A stretch of DNA of 64,000 nucleotides, from NCBI GenBank assembly GCA_964023275.1, contig OZ029913.1, forward strand, positions 40,539,757-40,603,756. Reading direction: 5' to 3'. The DNA comes from Norana najaformis. Lineage: Eukaryota > Annelida > Clitellata > Crassiclitellata > Hormogastridae. Position numbers and translations under genes: made by a program. Under the pieces are notes generated by a model. The model had not been told where the DNA came from, did no database searches, and saw only the letters and a list, made by a program, of their open reading frames with translations. Positions 43,774 through 55,700 of this stretch are shown here, piece by piece (positions within the stretch are counted from its first letter, which is position 1; every line of letters starts with the position of its first letter).

Positions 43774-46700
43774 TTATATATATATATATGTGTGTGTGTG
43801 TATATATATTTACAATATATGTACAGTATATATAGTGAATACCTGAGGTGATGAATGTATTTGTCAATCATGTCACAACATGTTTGCTGAAGAGCTTGCT
43901 ATTAAGGCATTTAGGCCACTGATAGCATGCAGTACAGTCAGCTTTCACTGCAACATGTTGATCATTGTTGATGCTACTAGCTAGCGAGATTTTCTTGTGA
44001 TTAAATGGCTGCCAGTTCATAAATCTCCTTCCAATGCTAAGCAATGCATGCAAGAACCGCTTGGACCTTCATGAATCAATGGTGAGACGGATTTGAAATC
44101 TGTGATGTGTAATGGGTGGGGTATATGCTGGCAGTTTCAAGAGTGGTGTAGTTATCTGTTTGATTCTTGTAACTGATTGTTGCTCATTGGCTCAGAATCT
44201 GTGAGATTATACTATGATGCAAAGACATCGTAATGTTCAACGGGCAGGGTGGGTTATGATGGGATAGATGCTGATTTTTTCGCAAGTAGTACAATTGAAA
44301 TTATTGTCTGAAAGAAGAAGTCTGAATGGCTTAAATCTTTAAAGCTGTGTGATGCACTTGTTGTGTTGGCTAATGCTGCTCATATGTTGGGCGTTGTTTT
44401 TCATTATACTACACAATTTTCACATATACCCTTGACATATGCAGAGTTAGGCATTATAGTGTGATGAGCCAGCAGGCAATTGCCAGGTATACCAGCACGC
44501 AGCTGTTATTCCCTTTTTTTATACAGCAGCTAAGCTAAGGCTGGAGTTACCGCAGACAAACCAGTTCCTGGCTAAGCTAGTGGTGGTTGCCGCAGGTCGG
44601 GTGGCGCAAGTATCATGATTTATCCTAATGATACCAGTGAACTTAACTCTGGTCCCTTTATTATATCTGAGGGCATTTGCAGCTTTTGTAAGTTCATCAG
44701 CTTCAACAGCACTGTCTGATACTTGCCTTCAAGCCAACTGCAGCCAGTCACCATTGTTGCATACTCGGGCAGCTTTGTGAAGTTGATATTTATGGTATAC
44801 AGTTGATACAGTTTTACTCCAGTGATGACGTTGTGAAGGGATAATATAAAATGATTTATATGAGGTACGATATTTCTAGTTAAAATAAACTCTTAAATTA
44901 TAAACCAACTTAACCTAAACTTACCTTGTAATTGTTAAATTACCTCTTAATTTTGGCACTATATGATTTATCTTTCGATATTTGGTAACTTTGGGTGGGA
45001 ATTATTAATAGCACGTGCCTCTAGCTGCTGTGCCCCTCACATTTTGGAATCATCTACCACAAAAGGGCCGACTTGCAAACTCGCTATCATCTTTTAAATC
45101 AGTTCTTAAGACTAACTACTTCACCCTGGCTTTTGCATGATTCCATCTTGGCCCTAGTGAACATTCACGCCTCAGGTGCAGGTGTACTGACATTGCACGC
45201 ATTATAAGTGCTTTAAATAAATACTGTAGTGCAATGATGCTGTCAAAAATATCAAGCAAGGCATTAATCCAAGCAAATGTTGCAAATCTTTAGGAAATGT
45301 GACATTTTTATTTCAACCGAATTTTATCACATGTAAATGCATCTAAGAATTAATTACGTGGGTGATTTTGCCTTTGCTAACAAATATATTAGTGTTCCTA
45401 CCTGAAATAAGAGCATCAGAGGTCAAAAATGTTTATCCAGTGATGGAGTAACAGGTACCCAGGTACCTGCTGAAACTGGACATAAGGACCTGGGCTGCAC
45501 TTTACTTAAATTTTGACACCTGTAGTCTACAGTTGCCTTGATTAAGTACTGTAACTCGCTTCTTATGGGTATCACAATGTCACAAAGTCAAACATGCAGA
45601 CACTCCAAAAAGTTCAGAATTCATTTGGCTGCTGCCTTAATTAGTGTGTCAAAATATAAGCTTATAACCCCTATACTTAAATCTTTGCACTGGCTTCCTG
45701 TTCAGCAAAGGATTTAGTTCAAACTTGGACTTGTAGTTTATAAAACATTGAACTCTGGCCAACCACGATACTTAGAATCAGTCCTCATTCCCCATATCTG
45801 TCATTATTCAACCAGTTCATCTGAGTGTCTTAGTCTGCTTGTGCTAACTGTTTTTGGTGGTTGAACGTTTTTGATTGCTGGACCTAACAAATTTTGGACT
45901 TCTTTTCCTGCATCTTTTTCATTATGCTCAGTTTCTTGTGTCATTTCAGTCTCACCTGAATACACCTTTTTCAGTTGGCTTATCCACCTTAGGCTGCCTT
46001 TATGATTCATTGGACTGATTTTCTGGATATTGATCATATTGCAGCTTGATTTTGGTGGCCATTTGTTGATGCCTTGTGCGTTAGACACCGGCGCTATATA
46101 AGTTTGTAATTACAATTAGAATTACACGAATGTAAGTCATTACAAGTCAGCACTTGTGGGAACCTGCATGAAAATACATTTATGTAAATATATGGATGTC
46201 AGATTAACGGGAATTTTTTTGCATCAATGTTTTACAGATTGGTCAGCTCCGGTCAACTCTGGATTGCATGGAACGATCCCAAAGGGAGTCTACAGTTTCT
46301 TATGAGGCACAGCTGGGCACTCTTAGGGATGAGGTAAGTCATTTGTTCATTCTTTTGTTCATTCACTCACACTCAGTTATTCATTGGTTGATTGATTGAC
46401 CCATCTGTGTTAGTGAATGAGCATAAGGGAAAAAGTGCCCCAAGATGCACCATGTGCCCAAGACATTCCTCCAGTAATATCGAGTGGTTGATGCGATCAT
46501 CGGTCCACTTACACAGTCAACAAATCACACGGCCTTATGTTATCATTTGTTAGTTTCATTTTTTTGAAGAAGGACAGTTTCTGCACTCTGCAGGAAAAAT
46601 AAATTTGTTTTCATTTTTGAACTTTTGCATGCAGTCATTTGATAGACTGTTGCACACTGTAAATGCAGAGGTTCAGAGTAATCTTTTCTGTGTTTATCAA

Positions 46701-49700
46701 CCATTTCATCGCCTGTAAATCTGGAAGTGTATATTTCAGTTAAATCGAAAGTGACCTTGAATGAATTAACTTTAGTGTGCTGGCTTGTTAGTGACAAAAA
46801 CTCACCCTCTGTGGTGTGCCCAAAACGAACCTGGTAAGATTTGGGCATGCAGATGTGTAATATTGGCAGTTAAAAAGAAAATCAAGTTCAATTAAATAAA
46901 TTAATGGTTATCAAGAAAATCAGGTTCAAATTGAATAAAAATTAATGGGTTATGAATGACCTGAAGTATGTGAATACAAGGATCACCAACAAAGCAGAAA
47001 ATCCTGCAGCTCAAAGAAGACGCAAGGAAATCTGAGCAGGGGTCATAGGCCTAAGACAAAACAAGGGATGCTGATGCATTGAAAGTTGCCCATGTAAGGC
47101 CTAAAAGTGCCAAGCATAAGTCCAAACCAAAATCCTCAGAACTTGATGACTTTGCAGAATGTTGTGCAGGATGTGGAGAACAATTCCATGAGTCATCAGT
47201 TGACTGGCTGGAGTTCCAACACTGTGGGTTGTAGTTTGAAATTCCTTTTAATGGGCATGCTCGGAAATCAAAAGCTGCTCAAGAGAAGTTGTGACCCATG
47301 CTGTTAATTTGTTCTTGATAGTGTGTAGTTTCTTGACAAGCCATTTGAAATAAACGTTTTTTCTAAGATACAGCTTTGGAATTATCATATATACAAGTGT
47401 CAATGTCAAAACTAGTTTTAACACTGTGTTTGTAGTTTGTTATTCCTATCATGATGCCATATGGAATGATATATGACCAATGTGGGTTCAATCAAATGTT
47501 GGTGGGCATGCTGGCAGGGTAGTGTGCTGGTAGTGTAAGGTGTGCCAACAAACTGTTCCTAAGCTGCACCATGGGGTGATGCAAGGGGAACAGGGTGTTC
47601 CTATGATGCACCATGTCTGACTTTAAATAAATTGTAGTGCCATTTAATTGTTACAGCTCAGTATTTGTCTCCATTGAAGATGCATATGTCACCATGGGAA
47701 GGCAACATAAAATGAATACGTTGTGTTTTTATACTGGTATTGACAATATTGTTACAGGATAAAATAAAGAATGGGGTGCGTTACTTAGTATGGATATGGG
47801 CTTACTATAATTAATCTGGCCAATTGAAATTCCTTTCATAACTGATATGGCCAAAATCAGTCCATAATTGATCTGAGCAATTGAAACCACTTCATAATTG
47901 ATCTGGCTGATTGAAATCACTTTGTAATTGATTTAACGAATCTGAAGACAGCGGTAACAAATGAGAAATCGGTTCTTTGTAGGTAGCACGAGTGAAGCGA
48001 GATTATGAGAAACTCCAACGACGACATCAGAGGCAGATTAAAAACGCACCCACTGAGAAGACACCAACAGATCAAGATGAAATTGAGGTCCGAAAACTGT
48101 CAGGAAAACTTGAGGTGAATTGACTTGAACTTACCTTACTTTTTCCGACTTTAACTAACCTTACCTTTCTTTACCTTACCTAAAGTTGCCTTAATAAGTT
48201 ACCTTATCATGACATACCTTTCCATTTTCTTTAATCAGTTGATATCCCCACTTCTGTACCTTACCAGATGTTACCTTACCAGTTAGTCAGCTGACATCCC
48301 AACTTTACTTGTCCTTACCATGTGTTACCTTAATTTACATTCTGATGACATAACTTACCATACCAGTCTCTTTCATCAGTTACCTTACCAGTTTCTTCAG
48401 TCAATTGACATCCTGATACTACCTTACCTTACTAATAGTAATCCTAATTTACCTTGCAATAGCGTACCTTACCTTATCTTTCTGTTTTTGTTGATCTTGC
48501 ACAGGACTATCGTCAACGCTCACTCGAGTGGGAGCACGAAAAACGAGCACTTCAGAAACAGCTTGAGTCACTACAGCTGCAGAACAAATCACTCGTTGAC
48601 AGATGTGACTTCCTGTCACAGCAGTCATCCAGTTACCAGTCGCAACTCGACAGATGGCGTGACATCGTCGGAAGCACGGAGGGAAATCTCAAGTCGCAGG
48701 TGGACCAGCTGCATGGTCAGCTGGAACATGCGCAGGACACCATCAATGCTCAGGTGTGTGTTTGGTTGTGTTAGCATTGGTGGATGTTATAACTAGCACT
48801 ATATAAGTGCCCAGAGCATGTGCAGGAAACCATAAACACACAGGTCAGTTCTTTGTTAGCTAGTCTGTATGAAAAATACAACTGAATCAATGCAACAATA
48901 CCTTTTTTTCTTCGTTAGCTAATCTGTATTGTATGCCAGTTCATATTCAAGTCTTAAATTAAGACTCCTGTGTTTCAACTTGCCTATCCATGGTAGCTTT
49001 TGTACCATAGCCTGCAAATAGCTTATTTACTGCACATGTTTAACTTACTTACCTGACTTTTGGTTTCTGTGGCCTATTATTATTATTCCTAACAATGGAA
49101 TGGAAATCATTAGATTAGATTAGATGGGTCAGTGTTTGGTGGTTTCATCTTTGAGGAATTTCTTTAAATGGCACTGTACAAATACCTGACTTTAGACTTG
49201 ATGTAGAAAAGCTGTTTCAGAGTGACCCTGCAAATTGCAGTTTATATGAGTTGGTTATTTGGTTACAAAGGACAAACATATCAGCCGGTTAAAAACGATG
49301 CTCGAAGATTCCAGCCTTGGACAACGTCGTGCATTGCAGGAAAAGGAGCAGCTAGAATCAGAACTGCGAAAGTCTCACCAGATTGTGCTGGTAATTCGAT
49401 TAAATTTCCAGTTGTGATGCAATATTCATCTCTTGTATCCTAAAAAATATATTGCTGGATTAATGTAGTTGTATTGATCATGCAAACTAGCTAACAATGG
49501 TAAAGGTACAGTAGCACACTTGCTTTACACTTCTACAGCAACTCCTCTGAAGCATAAAGGTAAAGGTAACATAGTTGTTTACATGCCAGTGCAGAAACTC
49601 CTCGGAAACCTGGACCCGAGGATACTTTGACTGAGGCACAAACATGACCACTGCAATCCAATGACAGGACATCTTTTTAACCTCCAAACTTGCATTGGTA

Positions 49701-52700
49701 ATTATTTGCTTCCCAGTAAACAAGGAATGGGTGTCAGGTGGCATGGTTCTGCACAGATGGTTACCTGTCCAAGTACTAACCTAGATTGATTTAGATTAAT
49801 TCAACTGTGCTTGCCAGCATCATATTGATAGAACTTAGGGACTGAAGTCAGACTGTACATGGTATTGCTTTTTATGTGACAACCACAGTTGTTCATTGAT
49901 TTGTTTATTGTGCTTTTTACTTGCATAAGGTCAGTAAATTTGAATCTGGAAAGCGCAGCATGTCTAGGTTCATCCCATAGAGTCTGCTCAGCAGGCTTGA
50001 ACCCACAATCACTGAATTTCTTTATCATGATACATGTTTTGTTGATTTGAAGTTATAACATTGATGTTATCACCTGTAACTAACTACAGAATCTGGACTA
50101 CCCTGCTAGTGGAACACTGCTGTTCTTTCTGGGTTCACCTTTGGATGCATATCCAGCGATTTATCTTGGCCTAACATATTCTGAACCTTTTGGCAGTCAA
50201 CAAAATGAGCTAATGCTAGGTTCCTTGAGGGTGTCCATCATCGACTGTGAATTCTGTCTTCTTGGTTGCAGAAGCTGGAAGATGACACGAGGGAAGCTTG
50301 TCGAACGATTGAGACTCAGGACCAGGTGATCAAAGCCAGTCAAGAGGAACGCAGTTCTCTGAACCGTCAAATAATCCAGCTCCAGCTGTCCTTACAGGAC
50401 AAGGAAAATGTCTTACAGTACGAACTGCCTCTGAAACATGTGCTTGCATTCAGTCACACATTTTGAAGTCTGTTAGACAGCCATGTTTTGCAGCTTTGTA
50501 AGGTTTTGAAAGGCACTGTATAAATAACCAGATGCATATGTGTGTATGTATGTACATACTCATATTTGTACACTCATACATATGTACAGGCTTATACATA
50601 CCACATAAATATATACACCTCTTTCTTGTACAAGTTTTTTGTATTGCACCACATGGTTACTAAAAGAATATAATACGGGTGTGATACAAAAATTATATTC
50701 CAGCTACCTTTCTCGCTTTGTACAGATTTTGTGTTCCTGTGGGATCATATTTACCTGAGATGAATAAAGTAATAATTAGCAAGATTCCAAGTCAATTCTT
50801 AAATGTTGTTGTAGGCTGTCAGAAAAGTCGGGTAAAGATCCAAGTGGTGGTCTCCAAATGTTGCAGAATGAATTAAGTCAAACGAGAGCTGACATTAAGT
50901 AAGTTTGATCCTTGAAAATGTTGATGATTTGTTTTTGGCATTCATGTTTATTTTTAAGCTCACCAGTATTCAAATAAAGGTTGCTGTATATCTGGGCATA
51001 GATATCTAAATCGCCTTGTAGACATTCAAAAAGGCTCTACATAGATAGGGACATCATTTGTATGCATGTATGTCTCAAGACATCTTTTAAGTGCCTGTCA
51101 TAAGTGTTCAGAGTTGAGCAAGGCATTACCTGTAATAAAGGAACAGTTGCCTTATCTTGGTTACTGAAAGAAACCATTCATACATACATACATGCATGCT
51201 AGTTATATACGTGCGGTTTGACCAAGAACTCGGTTTCTGTGGGCATGTAAATATGTCTGTGGCACTTTTATCATCTGTGCCAATCGCAGATCATTTCTCT
51301 TTCATTTCCATCCAGTGTGGCAGTTACCCTTGCCCATGGTTTTAGTGTTGACTGCTGTAGTGCCATCTATACGTGCCTGCCTTTGGGGTGTAATGGGCAG
51401 CTCTAACATGTGTTTGCTGGTGGCATTTTGAAGTTTGACTACATCACACATTACATGCATGACATACTTCTTCAGCTGCCTGTTCACAGCACACTGAATT
51501 TAAGATTTTTTTTATGTGGGTCTGGCACTGCCAGTTGGGAGATGTGAGTACCTGCTTGTGAAAGATCTGTTGCCCAGTTTCAGGCTTAGCTGGCTGGTCA
51601 CAGAAATCTTTGCTGTATGATCTGAAGTGAAGTTGTTTGTTTTGTGCACACACTTTGGCAGTACAACATTGTGCCTTATCAGTGGTTGGGCCATCTGTCC
51701 GATATAGCCTCCCTTGGATTCTGCATGTCCATCTAGCCAAAGATGCTGCTTGGAATTTCACCAACTGTTGTCTTTTGCTGGGGCTGGGTTTGAAGCTCCA
51801 CGGAGTCGACTTCATGAATGTGGGCTATATGAATGTTCTAAACGAATGAATATATTACCTTACCTTTTCATTACCTGACACTTTCTTACCATACATTACC
51901 CTTCTTTTGCCTGAAATGTTGCCTTTCATTACCTTACTTTACCTTTCCTTAACTTACCTTACTATACCTGTAGTACTTTGTTCGATTTTTTAAACAGAAG
52001 TGCAAAGAAAAATGAGAAATTGCTTAGAGAAGAAATTGCACAGTTAAGCGAAAACTTTAAACAGAGTTCTGTAGAGTGTGAACGCTTGAGTAATGAACTT
52101 AAAAAGAAGGTTAGTTCTTAACTAATTTAAATTATTATTATTAGTTTTTACCTGAGGTATATATGATCCTCAAGATTACAAACATTATGGGGAGCGTTAA
52201 TCTGGGTCAGCTAATCTGCCTGCACGAATAGAATTACAAAAGTCAAAATTCTGTCATATATAGGATTATATGAGTAACACTGTCCTCTGACAGCCCCGTT
52301 GAGGGGACAATAAAGTTCATGATACTCCTCCTGGCATGAGCCTCGTTGGTCAGCTCAGCACTGGTATATGTTATGGAGCTCTGTGTTCCAGTCTTGAGTT
52401 AACTGGGTTGGTTAACTTTGAATTCTGAGCTACTTGTGGATATGTGCAGGTGCCATACTACCTCACATCAGCTCAAACCCACTGTTGTTCCTTCTCCCTT
52501 GTTGGACTTTCTTGGACTTTCTTGGAACAGTCTTCTGCTGCACATATGTACTGTTGCATTTGACTTTGTACAGCAATGCTCTTGTTTTGTTAGATCAGGC
52601 ATGCTGGGTTTTTTGAGGTGTGAGGAACTTTAAAAGCACTGTTTTCTGAGTCTTAATGCATACATAATGCATACATACATAAATGGCTGCCTCTTGGGTT

Positions 52701-55700
52701 AGTTAAAGGGACTGCGTTTCTTCTTAGTGTAAATTTGAAATTCTCAGCGCCAAACTCAGCTGCTTAACAAACCCACTCATTCACCCAGTCATGGTTGAGG
52801 GCTTTGATGCTATGCACTATGGTCTTGACAGGCAAAGTGTGGAAAAGGGGGCTTTTGAGAGGCTCCTAAAAGATGCTAAACAAATGGCTTAACACAGACA
52901 TACATGCTTACAAATTGAAAGTTATATCTGAGCTGTGTTTCTATGTAATTAAAGGTATTGGAATTGAGGAATTTGGAAACGACTGTTTTGAAGCAGCTGA
53001 GAAATGAAAACTCGAGGGTAAAATAAAATTTGACACTTTAGTTTCTGCTTGCTAAAAAAGCTTGTGTGAAGCTTTATTTTTTCAATGATGAATTAAAAAT
53101 TAATTCTGCATTTATTTTAATACCTGATGAGGTTTTGTGGTGTGTTTTGCTGTTTTGTTTTTCTTTGTTTCCTCTTTCATTTTATTTATTTTCTGTATAA
53201 TTTAATTTAGCTTCTTTCTCATGTATTTGTTAGCGATTAATTTCTGATTCATTGATTTTTAATATTTAGTTATTCTAATAATTTCCTTCTGTTGAATTCT
53301 GATGAGGTTAAAAAATATTTAATAATTTTGTGTTAATTTCTTTATCGATTAATTTTATTTTTCCCTGATTTCATATTTATCAGTTTTTATGTATATATTT
53401 AATTAATTGAATTTTGTACTAAATTTGTGTTAGTTTTTAAATTCATTTGTTTTTACTATTTTTAATAATTTGTTTTAGTATTATTTTAGTTGATTTTAAT
53501 TATTTTTGTTTTTCACTGATTTTGCATTTATTGATTTTTATATTTGCACTGAGTTTGACTTACGTGATTTTGTGTTTGATTTTTAGATTAGTTTTTATAT
53601 TTTTTAAGGTTTCTTATTAATTTCTTTGCTTGTAGCTTAGTGTATAGTTTGTCATTAACTGCAGCTTAAGGAGGATCTGCAGTCAGCAAATGAAACATTC
53701 CATTTTGAGATTGATCTGCGGCAAAACAAAGAAGGAAAATTGAACAGCGAGGTCGCTAGACAGAATGAAATGATCAAGTCATTGACAGAAAAGATTGAGC
53801 CTTTGGAGCAACAAGTACATGAACAGCTCAATGAACTGAGCGAAAGAAAAGCTGAGATCCAGGTTAAACGCACTATATAAATATATATATGCATGCATAA
53901 ATACATCTATACATATGTACATATAGATACATGGACACATAATATATATGTCAAGTTTGAGAATACTAAGTTACCAATGTGGGCTTGCTGTGTTTTTCAA
54001 CCATGATTTGTTCTACTTGCTTCTTACATTGCAACACTTGATACCTGTTTTTTGATTTTTTTTGTTTTTTCGTTTGAGATCCAGGTAAAATGCACTATGT
54101 AATTACATAAATACATGCATGAATACTTCTATACGTATGTACGTATAGATATATGGATACATAATACATATGTTGAGATTGAGAATACTAAGTCACCAAT
54201 ACTTGCTTGCTTTGTTTTTTCAACTACAAGTCACGGTTCTTGCTTCTTACATTTCAACACTTAAACTTGTTTTTCACATATAAGAGGCTGCTCTTAAACG
54301 CTTCAGTGATTCTGATCATAGGTGGTAAATGCTCAGCTGCACGCCCTGCGACTTGAGAATCGTAATCTTCGTCGGCGTGACATTCCACCAAGCACCAACG
54401 TTCTCTTGGAGCTGGGCAAGAACGACTCCGACTTTCATTTCCGTGACATGCAGAATGCCTATTCTGAATCACTTAAGACCCTTGAGGTACAGGAGATTAA
54501 AATCAGCGGATTTCATTGTGAGAGCTATATAAATTTTTGCCATTCCATTACATAGAACTTAAAATTTTGTCAAGCTTGTGTATTACAGTTTAATTTTTAC
54601 AAATCTGAATTGGATATGTGCATGTGCGCATCTGGTTATTTACATACTGCTGTTTAAGATCTATACAGACATTAAAAACATTTAAGTTTTCTGTTTCATA
54701 TTTATTCAGCTTTGCATACACTTACAAGTTTCTTTTTTCATTTTAATTTAGCTCCAGAATTCGCAACTCGAGTCCGACTTGTGTAAGCTGAGAGGCGAAC
54801 TGCAGAAGATGGAGGAGAACACCCGTGCGAGGATTCAAGCTGCGCTTCTGGAAAGTGAGAAGACAATCCGGCGATTGAGGGACGATGAAAACAGGTATTG
54901 CTTTCCAGTGTTCCTTTGTTCATTTCTATTTTAATATTTCATCTGAGGAGCTGTTTCTAACTTTCCAACATTTTTAGAAATATACCAGAAATAAAAACAT
55001 AAACGTCATTCAGGTCTAAATTTTAGACACGTCTGTTTCAACTTGCTTTCCCAGCTTTCTCTGACATAAGGTTTTGATTGGCCTTTGGAAGCATATTATA
55101 ATTTTTGACTGATTTAAGTTGAAGCAACCATCGATTGCTGCATTGTGTATTATGAAAAAGGTGCTTCAGAAGTTATCAGATTAAATTAGATTAGATAAAA
55201 CCAAATTTACGCCATACCAAATTTTGTGCCATAACCATAATCCTCTTTGACACCAAAGCTATGTTATAGTGGAATCTGGTATATTCACTCAACTAGTTCT
55301 GTCTGGAGAATCTTGATTTGGAATATGGGTTTGCTTAGAAGCAACCGTAAGTTGATGCCTTGCGTATTTGGCCCCGGAATAGATCAGGGAGTTCCTTATT
55401 CCCGTCTTGAACTAATCAGGTCAACAAAAACACTGCGCTCTTTGGCTGTAGTGATCTGAGTATCCCACACTACCGCTGTTATTATTAATTAGTAACTTCT
55501 ATTGTGCCAGTCTCTAAGCACTAGGAATCGACTGATGGCACACCAAACCTAAGCTGCAATGAGGTCGATATTCAGAAGGTCAATCCGCTAAGACAGAGAG
55601 GCAGCCTGTGGTGGATAAGCAATTTGAAAAAGGTAAGTTTTAAGTTGAGAATGAAATGACAGAAGCGACTGAGCAGAACGAACATATACAGGGAAAGAGT

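Noticed and set aside
43504-43871. Open frames on both strands across 43500-43870
   Set aside because: They are produced by TA, TC and TG microsatellites, which stay open in several frames at once.
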